From the NCBI GenBank assembly GCA_016213775.1, contig JACQZR010000202.1, forward strand, positions 1 to 64,000: a stretch of 64,000 bases of DNA, read 5' to 3'. This stretch comes from Acidobacteriota bacterium (lineage in GTDB: Bacteria > Acidobacteriota > Terriglobia > Bryobacterales > Bryobacteraceae). The notes under the pieces are model-generated. The model searched no databases, had not been told where the DNA came from, and saw only the letters and a program-made list of their open reading frames with translations. Shown here piece by piece: positions 1 through 8,925 of this stretch (its first letter is position 1; each line of letters starts with the position of its first letter). Position numbers and translations under genes: made by a program.

Positions 1-36
1 GAAGGCATCGGCAGTCGACGCCGTCGGTGTTTGGGT

Positions 37-351
37 TCAGTCGAGTTCGAGTGCGAAGACCAGCGCTGCCTTGGTCTCCGCGATGGTTGACGCAGGCACT
101 CGCCCCAGCTTTCGTTCCAAACGTACAACGGGGATCGAACCAAGCCTCTGGACATTTGCGACCGAATTTCGATCAAGGAACGGCAACCGCGGAAGCAGGA
201 CCTCGTAGCGGCTGTTTCTGTTGTGCGTCGTCAAAGGAACGTAGAGGACAAGCGCCCTCGGAGGCTCAAAGCGAGATACGATCACAACCGGCCGTGTCTT
301 GGCCGCCAAGCCGAGATCCGCGAGCCGGACTTCACCGTGCCGTGGGCTCAT
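37..351 (-). CDS. PemK/MazF-like toxin endoribonuclease
   Basis: The 104-residue product has the length and pattern of the PemK/MazF/CcdB-fold toxins: an N-terminal HGEVRLADLG segment, the strand KTRPVVIVSR (the usual K-x-RP-hhhhS core, residues about 18-27), and a central YVPLTTHNR segment matching the h-P-hTs strand of the family. MazF toxins are ribosome-independent mRNA interferases; activity here is inferred from family only. It lies downstream of, and overlaps by 20 bases, a small gene on the same strand that would be its antitoxin, which is the usual order. The call at family level is fairly firm; the RNA target cannot be read from sequence. Confidence 0.75.
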   Translation of the reverse strand: MSPRHGEVRLADLGLAAKTRPVVIVSRFEPPRALVLYVPLTTHNRNSRYEVLLPRLPFLDRNSVANVQRLGSIPVVRLERKLGRVPASTIAETKAALVFALELD

Positions 352-517
352 CCAGCAAGTCCAGCACTTCTTGCTCCCGGCTCCTCGATCGCACTACGTC
401 AAGGGCGTCATTGTCGGCAAGTTCTATTACTTCCACAACACACTGTCGAACCTGGGCCGCGGTTCGGGGTTCCCATGTAGGCAGCTTTGCGTCCAGCCTT
501 TCCGCCAAGTTGTCCAT
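332..517 (-). CDS. Putative antitoxin paired with the PemK/MazF-like toxin
   Basis: This 61-residue acidic protein (start MDNLAERLDAKLP) ends in a helical EQEVLDLLDEP segment and sits directly upstream of the toxin gene, with coding ends overlapping by 20 bases. That arrangement and size fit an antitoxin, but I recognise no specific DNA-binding fold. The reading frame stays open upstream to an ATG at 574; I prefer the ATG at 517 because the upstream 19 residues look unstructured. No clear ribosome binding site decides between them. The function is inferred from position. Confidence 0.5.
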   Translation of the reverse strand: MDNLAERLDAKLPTWEPRTAAQVRQCVVEVIELADNDALDVVRSRSREQEVLDLLDEPTAR

Positions 518-574
518 AAGGCGATTGCTACAATTTGAGTTTACAGGAGATCCCGCCATCGAAGCGCGAAACAA

Positions 575-871
575 GCAAATAGTCGGCGCCGCGTATCCAC
601 AGCACGATCGGATGATCGGCCCGCGCAGGGGAGCCCGCTCGTGTGTGACCAGTCGGCGAACACTCCCGGCCTCTCACCGGGCGGTCTGATCTCATGTCAG
701 GATTTCCGACGATCCGGAAGCAATCGGTCGCGGTACTTCGGTGTGTCGGGCGTTTCCCGGCAACTTCGCCAAAGTCACTACCGCGTGACTCGTGATCCAT
801 GGCACACGTGACGGACTGCTTCATGAAGGCGCTGAGGTCGTGAAATCTCGATATGCTGAGACTGAGGAGAA
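575..871. other. Intergenic stretch, no feature recognised
   Basis: About 300 bases between the divergent toxin-antitoxin pair and the SIR2-like gene. It must hold both promoters, but I see no convincing -35/-10 pair, repeat or RNA. Open frames here are short and not protein-like. Confidence 0.4.
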
Positions 872-1891
872 GTGACGCACGAAGAACTGGCCAACCTTGA
901 GATGGAGAAGAGGCCTCACGTAGTGATATTGGGGGCGGGCGCTAGTCGAGCGGCGTTTCCGAACGGGGATGGCAGCGGCAGACAGATCCCGGTGATGAAC
1001 GACCTCGTACGGCTCACCGGTCTGGGAGATATGTTGGAGTCGGCGGGGATCGAGTGGCGGCATCGCAACTTCGAAGAACTTTACGCCGAACTCAGAACGG
1101 ACGGAGCAAGCCAGGAGACCACAGTGGCCGTTGAACAGCATATTCGAAGCTATTTCGAGGCGATGCAACTGCCCGGCTGGCCTTGCTTATACGATCACCT
1201 GCTGTTGTCGTTACGTAGCAAGGACGTGATCGCCACGTTTAACTGGGACCCCTTCCTGATGGATGCCTACCGACGCAACGCGCATCATAGACAACTTCCA
1301 CACGTGCTGTTTTTGCACGGCTGTGTTCGTGCTGGAATTTGCCGAGTTGAGCATGGAGCTGGCTGGCTCGGTCATGACTGTAGAGTCTGCGGCGCTCCCC
1401 TGGAACCAGTGCCGCTTCTCTGGCCGATCAAGGAGAAGAAATACTCAGAGCAGCGCTTTATCGCCGAACAGTGGCACAACCTTGGAGTTGCCATGGAGAA
1501 CGCCTTCATGTTAACCATCTTCGGCTATGCTGCGCCGTCCTCTGACGAAGAGGCAGTTTCGCTGATGAAACAAGCCTGGTGGAAGGTGCGAAACAGGGAG
1601 ATCGAGCAGATCGAACTCATAAATATCGCCCCGCGGCAAGAACTGTTGACATCGTGGGATGCCTTCTTCACGCGAGACCACTACGAGGTGAGAAAGGACT
1701 TCTACGAGTCATGGTCCGCCAGGCATCCGCGACGCTCTTGCGAGGCTTGCTGGGATCAATTTATGGAGATTCACGTTCGGGCAGACAGCGCGATTCCTCG
1801 CGATGCGGACTTCACCCAACTTGCCGATTGGTTTCGCCCACTCCTTGAAGCGGAGCGGGTGGCGATGTTACCGGAGGATCAGCAAGTGTGA
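872..1891 (+). CDS. SIR2-like (NAD-binding) domain protein
   Basis: The N-terminus carries the SIR2-type nucleotide loop HVVILGAGASRAAF, followed further on by ATFNWDPFL (equivalent to the T-x-N-x-D element) and VLFLHGC (the LHG element). Together these define the SIR2-like fold found in many phage-defence NADases and in divergent deacetylases. Between LHGC and about 40 residues on are four cysteines, ending in C-x2-C, which could bind zinc as in classical sirtuins. The start is GTG at 872, with an AGGA only three bases upstream; ATG at 902 (MEKRPHVV) is an equally good alternative. The gene stands alone, next to a toxin-antitoxin pair. NAD cleavage and a defence role are inference. Confidence 0.7.
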   Translation: MTHEELANLEMEKRPHVVILGAGASRAAFPNGDGSGRQIPVMNDLVRLTGLGDMLESAGIEWRHRNFEELYAELRTDGASQETTVAVEQHIRSYFEAMQLPGWPCLYDHLLLSLRSKDVIATFNWDPFLMDAYRRNAHHRQLPHVLFLHGCVRAGICRVEHGAGWLGHDCRVCGAPLEPVPLLWPIKEKKYSEQRFIAEQWHNLGVAMENAFMLTIFGYAAPSSDEEAVSLMKQAWWKVRNREIEQIELINIAPRQELLTSWDAFFTRDHYEVRKDFYESWSARHPRRSCEACWDQFMEIHVRADSAIPRDADFTQLADWFRPLLEAERVAMLPEDQQV

Positions 1892-2253
1892 TCCTGGTTG
1901 TTGTGGCTGATCGCTTTGGGCCTTTCACGATGGCGGGCCGGCGTTGTCGCCCTGCGACTTTTATCGAAATTCAGGGTGGAAAGTGGGCACATGAGCGAGA
2001 AGTCGCCATGTCGTACCTGTGCTTCTCCGGATGACGCGCCATCCGGAAACAATGCGGCAAGAGGGAACTCGTTTCCCTTCACACTGTCCCGAAACCACGC
2101 ACTCCGGAAAGGGCTTCATCGTCCGAAGAGCGAGGCACCTCTACGTTATGAAACGCAGTCTTAAGCGTCCCGGCCTCGCGCCGTCGTGAGAGAATCCCCG
2201 CGACCTTTCACGGAACACGCACGCCCGACACCCCGTTATGTACAGTAGTAGGG
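1892..2253. other. Intergenic stretch, no supported gene
   Basis: About 360 bases. The longest frame (1898-2164 on the plus strand) has no recognisable domain and no ribosome binding site, so I do not call it. The promoter of the downstream dehydrogenase should lie near 2215-2250; TATGTA at 2237-2242 is a weak -10 candidate. Confidence 0.35.
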
Positions 2254-3264
2254 ATGAAAATCGATGCGAGGGCCGCCTGTCTCCAGACCCCACGAGGCCC
2301 CGTTGTCATCTCCTCATTGGAAGCCGACACCCCTGGACCCGGCGAAGTCCAAGTCCGCATGGAAGCCTGTGGAGTCTGCCATTCCGACGTGATGATCACC
2401 GGTTTGGAAAAACTGCCGCTCGCCCCGCTGGTCCTCGGCCACGAAGGCATCGGCATCGTCGAGGCTATTGGTGAGGGAGTTACGAACGTCGCCCCCGGCG
2501 ATCGTGTCGGCATCACCTACCTTGCTTCCAGTTGCGGCGCATGCGACAACTGCCGCGGCGGGCGCGAGCGCTTCTGTCTCAAGCAAAAGAACCACGGCTT
2601 CACTCGTCACGGAGTCCTGGCCACGCATGCCAGCGTCGCCGCGCAGAATCTCGTCCGCGTGCCGGACAGTCTCAGCGCGGCCCAACTCGCCCCGCTCAGT
2701 TGTGCCGGCTGGACCGCAATGGGCGCACTCCGGGAAGCTAATGTGCAACCCAAGCAGTGGGTGGCCATCTTCGGCTTCGGTGGGCTCGGCCATCTGGCAA
2801 TGCACTACGCCCACCACGCCGGTGCGAACGTCGCCGTCGTTGACATCGGTGAAGGGAAGCTTGCTTTTGCCCGCGAGCTCGGCGCGGACATCGCCGTCGA
2901 GCCGGACAAAGTGAAAGCGACGCTTGGCAAGGAGTTGGGCGGTGTCGACGCCTCACTCGTCTTCACCCCATCCGCCGCCGCCGTACCTGTTGCCTTCTCC
3001 GCGCTCAAACGCTGCGGCAGCCTCATCCTTGTGGGACTCACCACCGACACCTACTCCTTCTCCGTCACCGAAACAGTCTTGAAGGGCATACGCGTCCAGG
3101 GCAGCTACCTGGGCACTCGCGACGACCTCGAAAAAGTCTTCGCGCTCGCCGCCGAAGGCGTCGCCAAACCCACCGTCACAGAATACCCATTGGACGCCAC
3201 GCCCGATCTGATCGCCCGTCTGCACCAAGGACAATTGAAAGGCCGGGCAGTAATATCGTTCTAA
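2254..3264 (+). CDS. Zinc-dependent alcohol dehydrogenase (MDR family)
   Basis: A medium-chain dehydrogenase/reductase of 336 residues. Catalytic zinc ligands are visible as C42-H43 in GVCHSD, H63-E64 in GHEG, and C150 in LSCAG; the structural zinc lobe has C94, C97, C100 and C108 in the usual spacing. The Rossmann loop GFGGLGH (174-180) and VVDIGE with an acidic residue at the end of the second strand point to NAD(H). It resembles AdhP-type enzymes that oxidise primary alcohols or reduce aldehydes. A small secreted protein starts six bases after its stop, so the two are probably co-transcribed. Confidence 0.9.
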   Translation: MKIDARAACLQTPRGPVVISSLEADTPGPGEVQVRMEACGVCHSDVMITGLEKLPLAPLVLGHEGIGIVEAIGEGVTNVAPGDRVGITYLASSCGACDNCRGGRERFCLKQKNHGFTRHGVLATHASVAAQNLVRVPDSLSAAQLAPLSCAGWTAMGALREANVQPKQWVAIFGFGGLGHLAMHYAHHAGANVAVVDIGEGKLAFARELGADIAVEPDKVKATLGKELGGVDASLVFTPSAAAVPVAFSALKRCGSLILVGLTTDTYSFSVTETVLKGIRVQGSYLGTRDDLEKVFALAAEGVAKPTVTEYPLDATPDLIARLHQGQLKGRAVISF

Positions 3265-3270
3265 AGCACT

Positions 3271-3630
3271 ATGAAAACCATACTCCTCTCCGCAATCGCC
3301 GGATCGGCGCTCACCCTGATCGGTGTGTTCGGCATCGCAGGCGCCGAGCTCCCAAAGAAAATCAAACTCGAAAACCCCAAGGTGCGCGTGACGGAAGTCA
3401 CCTACCAGCCCGGTGTCGCACGCGAACGCTACATCCGCCCGACGGACCAGGTGATTGTCTTCCTGGATGACTCCAAGTACCGTCGCACCGATTCCCAGAC
3501 CAAGGAGAAAACAGTCCGCGAGCGCAGAAGCGGCGACGTTATCTGGCACGACAAAGGGGAAGACGCTCCCGTGCTCGAGAATCTGGGAACCAAACCCTAC
3601 CGCACACTTGTCATCGAACTCTTAAAATGA
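3271..3630 (+). CDS. Small secreted cupin-like protein
   Basis: A 119-residue protein with a clear signal peptide (MKTILLSAIAGSALTLIGVF, cleavage probably after GIAGA). The mature part reads like a small cupin: VRVTEVTYQPGVARERYIRP followed by QVIVFLDD and a later SGDVIWHDKG segment. The classical metal-binding histidines are largely absent, so it may be a structural or ligand-binding barrel. It follows the dehydrogenase closely and precedes the flotillin gene. No specific function can be assigned. Confidence 0.6.
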   Translation: MKTILLSAIAGSALTLIGVFGIAGAELPKKIKLENPKVRVTEVTYQPGVARERYIRPTDQVIVFLDDSKYRRTDSQTKEKTVRERRSGDVIWHDKGEDAPVLENLGTKPYRTLVIELLK

Positions 3631-3658
3631 CGCTGTAAGAACTTAGGAGGTTCTTCGC

Positions 3659-5221
3659 ATGCTGGATCTGCTACCGAGCGTTGCGCTCCCTTTGATCGTT
3701 GTCCTCGTTCTTCTTGCCTTTTTCATTGCGATTGGCCTGTTCAGCCGCAATTACCTGAAGGTTCCTCCAAACGTCGTCGCAGTCCTCAGCGGGCGCAAAC
3801 GAAAACTCGCCGATGGCCGCGCAGTCGGCTATCGCATGGTGCGGGGAGGCGCCGCCCTCCGCGTCCCTTTACTCGAGAAGGTGGACTACCTCTCACTCAA
3901 CGTCATCACCATTCCTCTCGAAATCAAGCGCGCCTACACAGTGCAAGGCGTACCTGTGTCCGTCAAGGCCGTTGCCAACGTCAAAATCCGCAGCGATGAA
4001 ACATCGCTTCACGCCGCCGCGGAACGCTTCCTCGGCATGAGCCACGACGATTTCCAGCGCGTTGTTTTTCAGACCCTCGAAGGCCACCTGCGCTCTATCC
4101 TCGGCACACTCACTGTGGAGGAGGTCAACTCCGACCGGAACTCCTTTGCGCAAAAGCTCACCTCCGAGGCCGCGAACGATCTCGAAAAAATGGGCATTGG
4201 CGTGGACGTCCTCACCATCCAGGAAGTGTCTGATGAAGAGGACTACCTCAACGCACTCGGCCGCCGTCGCACTGCCGAAGTGAAACGCGATGCCATCATC
4301 GGTGAAGCCGACGCCACGCGCGATGCCAAGATCCGGTCGGCAACCGCCATGCAGGAAGGCGAACGCGCCAAGCTCGGCTCCGAGGCTGAGATCGCCCAAT
4401 CACAACGCGACCTCCAGATCCGGCAGGCACAATACCTCGCCGAAGTGGAAACCGAAAAAGCCCGCGCCGCGCAAGCGGGCCCGTTGTCGCAAGCGCGCGC
4501 CCGCCAAGCGGTTGTTGCCGAAGAAGTCAAAGTCGAGCGCACTCGCACCCAGGAGTTGATTTCCGTGCAGGAGCAGGAAGTCCTCCGCCGCCAGAAGGAG
4601 CTCGAAGCCACCGTCCTCAAACCCGCTGAAGCGGAACGCCAGGCAACCGTCATTCGCGCGCAGGCCGCCAAGGACGCTGCCGTCCTCGAGGCCGACGGCA
4701 AACGACAAGCCCTCATCGCCATGGCGGAAGCCGAGCTCGAACGGCTGCGCAAAGAGGGTGCCGGACGCGCCGCCGCTCTCGAATCCGAAGGCCGAGCCGA
4801 GGCCGCCAAAATCGAAGCCATTGGCGTGGCGCAGGCCAAAGCCATCGAGGCCCAAGGTACCGCCGAAGCCGCCGCCATCCTTCGCAAAGCCGAAGCCTGG
4901 AAGGAGTTCAACGAGGCCGCGCGTCTCCAGACCATCCTCGAAAAACTCCCCGCCATCATTCAGGCTTCCGGCGGTGTCTTCTCCGCCGTCGCCGCTCCGC
5001 TCGGCAACATCGACCGCATGGTAGTCATCGACAACGGCAATCCCACCGCCAGCGGGGGAAGCAGTGGTCTCAACAAAATCGCGCAGACCACACCGACTGT
5101 CGTGTTCAACCTCCTGCAACAACTGCAGGCGCTCGGACTCGATATCCCAACCATCATTTCCCAATTAGGCGTCAACAAACCGGCCGCCCCGGGAGCATCC
5201 AATGAGACCAGCAAGGGGTGA
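3659..5221 (+). CDS. Flotillin-like SPFH-domain membrane protein
   Basis: The 520-residue protein begins with one hydrophobic helix (about residues 5-28), then an SPFH/Band 7 domain (about 30-200), then a long Ala/Glu/Lys/Arg-rich coiled coil (about 200-430) with the A-E-A repeats typical of flotillins. A glycine/serine/asparagine-rich C-terminus follows. Flotillins scaffold functional membrane microdomains as large oligomers facing the cytoplasm. A strong ribosome binding site (AGGAGG) sits about ten bases before the ATG. Its last 20 bases overlap the start of the next gene, implying translational coupling with the carbonic-anhydrase-like protein. Confidence 0.88.
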   Translation: MLDLLPSVALPLIVVLVLLAFFIAIGLFSRNYLKVPPNVVAVLSGRKRKLADGRAVGYRMVRGGAALRVPLLEKVDYLSLNVITIPLEIKRAYTVQGVPVSVKAVANVKIRSDETSLHAAAERFLGMSHDDFQRVVFQTLEGHLRSILGTLTVEEVNSDRNSFAQKLTSEAANDLEKMGIGVDVLTIQEVSDEEDYLNALGRRRTAEVKRDAIIGEADATRDAKIRSATAMQEGERAKLGSEAEIAQSQRDLQIRQAQYLAEVETEKARAAQAGPLSQARARQAVVAEEVKVERTRTQELISVQEQEVLRRQKELEATVLKPAEAERQATVIRAQAAKDAAVLEADGKRQALIAMAEAELERLRKEGAGRAAALESEGRAEAAKIEAIGVAQAKAIEAQGTAEAAAILRKAEAWKEFNEAARLQTILEKLPAIIQASGGVFSAVAAPLGNIDRMVVIDNGNPTASGGSSGLNKIAQTTPTVVFNLLQQLQALGLDIPTIISQLGVNKPAAPGASNETSKG

Positions 5222-5630
5222 GAGCACTTTCGTTGTCCACTGCTCGTCCTCGTTGTACATGCCCTATTTCCAGGACTTCGTCCGCGGAGAACTCAGCCTC
5301 CGGAACTACTCGCTGCTCGCCATCCCTGGCGGCATCCAGTCGTTGACCCTGGAGGAGTATCTGCCCAAATTTTCCTGGGCCGCGTGGCGTCACATCAAAT
5401 TTCTGATGGACCTGGACGCGCCCGCGCGAATCGTCCTGATCGGGCACGATGATTGCCGCTGGTACCATCACGGTCCCATCACCCGCTTCACGGGACCGGA
5501 ACGGCAGCGCCAGGAAACCGACCTTCGCAAAGTCGCCACCGCGTGGCGCGACCGTTTCCCCGGATCCGCCATCGACTCCTATTACGGAATACTGGCGAAT
5601 CGAAAGGCCACCTTCGAACCCGTCCGCTAG
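5202..5630 (+). CDS. Beta-carbonic-anhydrase-like protein, probable non-canonical active site
   Basis: This 142-residue protein resembles the beta-carbonic anhydrase core: VVHCSSS with C14 on the first strand and VLIGHDDC with H82 and C85, matching the Cys...His-x2-Cys zinc triad. The Asp-Arg dyad of the CxDxR motif is missing (the sequence is CSSSL), so classical CO2 hydration is doubtful. It is shorter than typical enzymes (about 200 residues). It overlaps the flotillin gene by 20 bases in another frame. It could be a zinc-binding regulatory relative; fold assignment is moderately sure, function unknown. Confidence 0.55.
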   Translation: MRPARGESTFVVHCSSSLYMPYFQDFVRGELSLRNYSLLAIPGGIQSLTLEEYLPKFSWAAWRHIKFLMDLDAPARIVLIGHDDCRWYHHGPITRFTGPERQRQETDLRKVATAWRDRFPGSAIDSYYGILANRKATFEPVR

Positions 5631-5678
5631 CCCAGTTTTGCGGGGCGACCGAATCACCCTGATAGTATATGGGGGAGC

Positions 5679-7583
5679 ATGCAATTTCCGCGCGCTTCCG
5701 CTCTCCTATTTCTCGCCCTCCCTGCCGGCGCTGAAGAACTCACGTTCGCCGCCACTCAGCAATTTCTCACCAGCAACTGTGCCAAGTGTCACTCCGGGAA
5801 AACCGCTGCCGGCGGCTTCGTCCTCAATCGCCTCACCACCGCGGACACGCTCCAGACAGCCCCCGTAAAATGGACGCGCGCGGCTTTGCGGGTCCGTAAC
5901 GGCGAGATGCCCCCGAAAGGCGCAGGCGCACTCACCGTCGACGAACGCGAGCAGTTCGCCCAATGGGTGGACAGGAGCGTCCGCGGTGCAGTCTGCTCAG
6001 CCGGCGTCAAACCCAGCGCGTCGCACATCCGCCGCCTCAATCGGGATGAATACTCGGCCACCATTCGCGACCTGCTCGACATCCACCTCGACCTCGCCAA
6101 GATGCTGCCCTCCGATGGCTCCGGCGGCGAAGGCTTCGACAACGCGGCCGAGACTCTGTTCCTCTCCCCTCTGCATTCGGAAAAGTACCTCGAAGTGGCG
6201 AAGTTCGCCACTGACTTTGCCAGCAAGGAATACAAGTCGCGATCGAAGGTGATCATCGCTCGCCCCGGCCCCGGACTCACTTCCGATCAGGCCGCCCACA
6301 AAATTCTCGAAGCTTTCCTTCCGAAAGCTTTTCGCCGCCCCGTCGCCGCCGCCGACGTCGCCCCCTACGTCACGCTGTTCCGCGCCGCCTCCCAGCAAGG
6401 ACAGCCCTTCGAACAGGCAGTTTGGTTTGCCATCCGTGGCGCGCTGGTCTCACCGATGTTTCTCTTCCGCGTCGAGCCGCCCAACCCGGACTCCAAAGCG
6501 CGTCTGCTCGATCAGTTCTCCCTGGCCTCGCGACTGTCTTACTTCCTTTGGGGCAGCATGCCTGATGAACTGCTGTCCGACGTAGCGGCGGCCGGCAAAC
6601 TCAACGACACCGAATTCCTGCAGCAACTCATCCGCCGCATGCTGCGGAACGACCGTTCTCTCGGCTTCGCCCAGCGATTCATCGAACAGTGGCTCCGCAC
6701 GCGCGAACTCGCCACCGACAAGGCTCCCGACGCCAAGCTCTATCCCGCCTACGCCGCCGATGAGGATCTCCGCAGCGATGTCCGCAATCAGCCCGTCCTC
6801 TTTTTTCGAGAAGTCTTCATCCGCAATCTGCCACTGACGAATTTCATCGATTCCAAAGGAACCATCGGCACTCGCAAGCTCGCCCAGCACTTCAACGAGA
6901 AACTCCCGCTCAACAACAACGCGTCCTCGCAACCGCAATGGGTGGAACTCCCAGCCGACAGCCGTCGCGGTGGATTGCTCGGCATGCCCGCCGTCCTCGC
7001 AGTCGCGTCGTATCCCTACCGCACCAGCCCTGTTCTTCGCGGGGCATGGGTCCTCGATTCGATCCTCGGCACTCCGCCGCCGCCGCCACCGCCCAACGTT
7101 CCGCCGCTGGAAGAAACCAGTTCCGGCTCCACGCCGCGCTCCATGAAGGAGCGGCTCACGCAACACCGTGCTAACGCCGTTTGCGCAAGCTGCCACACGC
7201 GCATCGACCCCTGGGGCTTCGCTCTGGAGAATTACGATCCCATCGGAAAATGGCGTGACGACGAAGGTGGCAAGCCTATCGACAACACATCCGAACTCCT
7301 CGATGGGACTCAGATCCACGGGCCTGCCGCGCTCAAGGCCGCGCTCATGGAACGCAAAGACCTCTTCCTGCGCAATCTCACGAACAAGATGCTCGGCTAC
7401 GCCCTTGGCCGTGGACTCACACTACAGGACTCCTGCGCTGTGGATGCAATCCTCGCCAAAGTGAAGGAGAATAATTACAGCGCGCAATCGTTGATTGAGG
7501 GGATCGTGATGAGCGTGCCGTTCCAGCAGCAAGCCGGACGGGCATCCGCTCCGCCGATGAAGAAGGAGGCTGGTAAGCCCTAA
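5679..7583 (+). CDS. DUF1592-family secreted cytochrome c-like protein
   Basis: A 634-residue protein with an N-terminal signal peptide (cleavage near PAGAEE) and a c-type haem motif NCAKCH (C34, C37, H38) in the planctomycete-cytochrome-C-like region. This is followed by the DUF1587-DUF1595-DUF1592-DUF1588-DUF1585 series: SYFLWGSMPD near the middle, and CASCHTRIDPWGFALENYD near residue 502, which gives a second CxxCH. Such proteins are abundant in Planctomycetes and Solibacter-type Acidobacteriota and are nearly always paired with a DUF1552 gene, as here, where the next ATG overlaps its stop (TAATG). The enzymatic role is not established. GGGGGAG precedes the ATG. Confidence 0.88.
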   Translation: MQFPRASALLFLALPAGAEELTFAATQQFLTSNCAKCHSGKTAAGGFVLNRLTTADTLQTAPVKWTRAALRVRNGEMPPKGAGALTVDEREQFAQWVDRSVRGAVCSAGVKPSASHIRRLNRDEYSATIRDLLDIHLDLAKMLPSDGSGGEGFDNAAETLFLSPLHSEKYLEVAKFATDFASKEYKSRSKVIIARPGPGLTSDQAAHKILEAFLPKAFRRPVAAADVAPYVTLFRAASQQGQPFEQAVWFAIRGALVSPMFLFRVEPPNPDSKARLLDQFSLASRLSYFLWGSMPDELLSDVAAAGKLNDTEFLQQLIRRMLRNDRSLGFAQRFIEQWLRTRELATDKAPDAKLYPAYAADEDLRSDVRNQPVLFFREVFIRNLPLTNFIDSKGTIGTRKLAQHFNEKLPLNNNASSQPQWVELPADSRRGGLLGMPAVLAVASYPYRTSPVLRGAWVLDSILGTPPPPPPPNVPPLEETSSGSTPRSMKERLTQHRANAVCASCHTRIDPWGFALENYDPIGKWRDDEGGKPIDNTSELLDGTQIHGPAALKAALMERKDLFLRNLTNKMLGYALGRGLTLQDSCAVDAILAKVKENNYSAQSLIEGIVMSVPFQQQAGRASAPPMKKEAGKP

Positions 7584-8923
7584 TGCCGCACGTGATGAAG
7601 AACCGGACTATCTCCCGCCGCACGGCGCTTCGCGGCGCCGGTGTCGCCCTCTCGCTCCCTTGGTTGGAAGCGATGGCCGCCAGTGCCAACCCCGCGCGTC
7701 CGCCGGTCCGCCTTGCTGCACTCTACGTCCCCAACGGCGTCAACGTCTCTAAGTGGACGGTGGAAGGCAAGGGCCGCGACTTCACCCTCTCCGCTACTCT
7801 CGAACCGCTGAAGAGTGTAAAGGATAAAATCACCGTTTTATCCAATCTCTGGAATGCCGGATCCAAAGGCGGTGACGGCCACTACGTTAAGGAAGCCGCC
7901 ATTCTCACCTGCACTACCATCAAGAAGACGCAGGGCGCCGACATGGCCAACGGCATCTCCGTCGATCAGATGGCCGCGAAGTCCGCTGCCCACCTCACGC
8001 CACTTCCCTCACTCGAACTTGGCGTCGCGCCCGTCGCCATCGGTGTTGATGCCGTCGTCGGCTACACGCGCGTCTACGGCTCCCACGTCGCCTGGAGTTC
8101 CCCCACAACACCGCTCGCCCGCGAGATCAATCCGAAATCCGTCTACGAGCGTTTGTTCCGCTCCGGCGCCACTGGGCAAGGCAACGCCGCCAAGATGGAC
8201 ACACTACTGCTCGATCGCGTTTTGGGCGATGCTGGTAAACTCCGTACGCAAGTGGGCGCGGATGACCGCCACCGTGTCGACGAATACCTCTCCACCATGC
8301 GCGGGCTGGAAGAACGCGTACAGCGCGCCAACAGCACCTCGCGCACCGCATGGAAGGCGCGCGTGCCCCTCGATCCGAAAGCGGTACCCACTGATCGCCC
8401 CACCGACCACGCCGAGCACGTCCGCCTCATGATGGACATGATCGCTGTCGCGTTCCAATCCGACACTACCCGCGTCAGCACGTTCATGTTCGGCAACGCC
8501 GTCAGCAACGTCAGCTTCCGCTTCCTGGAAGGCGTCAGCGCCGGCCACCACGACGTCTCCCATCATCAGAAAGATGACGACAAGCTCCGGCAGTATTTCC
8601 TCATCAGCCGCTGGCACATCGCTCAATACGCCTACTTGCTTGAAAAGCTAGAATCCATGAAGGAAGGCGACGCAACGGTTCTCGACAATTCGATGGTGCT
8701 GTTCGCTTCCGCCCTGAGCGACGGCAACAGCCACAACCCGCACAACCTCCCGCTCGTTCTAGGTGGACGGGGCGGCGGGCGCATCGACTCCGGCCAGCAC
8801 CTGACCTACACCGAGGACAGCCCGCTCGCCAACCTCTACGTCTCGATGCTCGACGCCTTTGGCGCACCCGTGGAGCGCTTCGCCGATTCCACAGGCCCGC
8901 TGCAAGGACTGCTGAAGAGCTGA
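7583..8923 (+). CDS. DUF1552 (Tat-signal) secreted protein
   Basis: The 446-residue product starts with a Tat-type leader, SRRTALRGAGVALSLPWLEAM, and continues with the DUF1552 signature text, including LYVPNGVN, the YLSTMRGLEERVQ helix and TRVSTFMFGNAVSN, ending in the D-x-FG-region typical of the family. Its ATG overlaps the stop of the DUF1592 gene, so the two are translationally coupled; an alternative start is ATG 7595. DUF1552 proteins belong to the alkaline-phosphatase-like/DUF1501 neighbourhood and are presumed periplasmic partners of DUF1592 haem proteins. Substrate unknown. Confidence 0.87.
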   Translation: MPHVMKNRTISRRTALRGAGVALSLPWLEAMAASANPARPPVRLAALYVPNGVNVSKWTVEGKGRDFTLSATLEPLKSVKDKITVLSNLWNAGSKGGDGHYVKEAAILTCTTIKKTQGADMANGISVDQMAAKSAAHLTPLPSLELGVAPVAIGVDAVVGYTRVYGSHVAWSSPTTPLAREINPKSVYERLFRSGATGQGNAAKMDTLLLDRVLGDAGKLRTQVGADDRHRVDEYLSTMRGLEERVQRANSTSRTAWKARVPLDPKAVPTDRPTDHAEHVRLMMDMIAVAFQSDTTRVSTFMFGNAVSNVSFRFLEGVSAGHHDVSHHQKDDDKLRQYFLISRWHIAQYAYLLEKLESMKEGDATVLDNSMVLFASALSDGNSHNPHNLPLVLGGRGGGRIDSGQHLTYTEDSPLANLYVSMLDAFGAPVERFADSTGPLQGLLKS

Positions 8924-8925
8924 CC

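Noticed and set aside
1898-2164. 88-codon plus-strand frame after the SIR2-like gene
   Set aside because: It shows no domain or start signal; I considered a decayed transposase but found no convincing motif.
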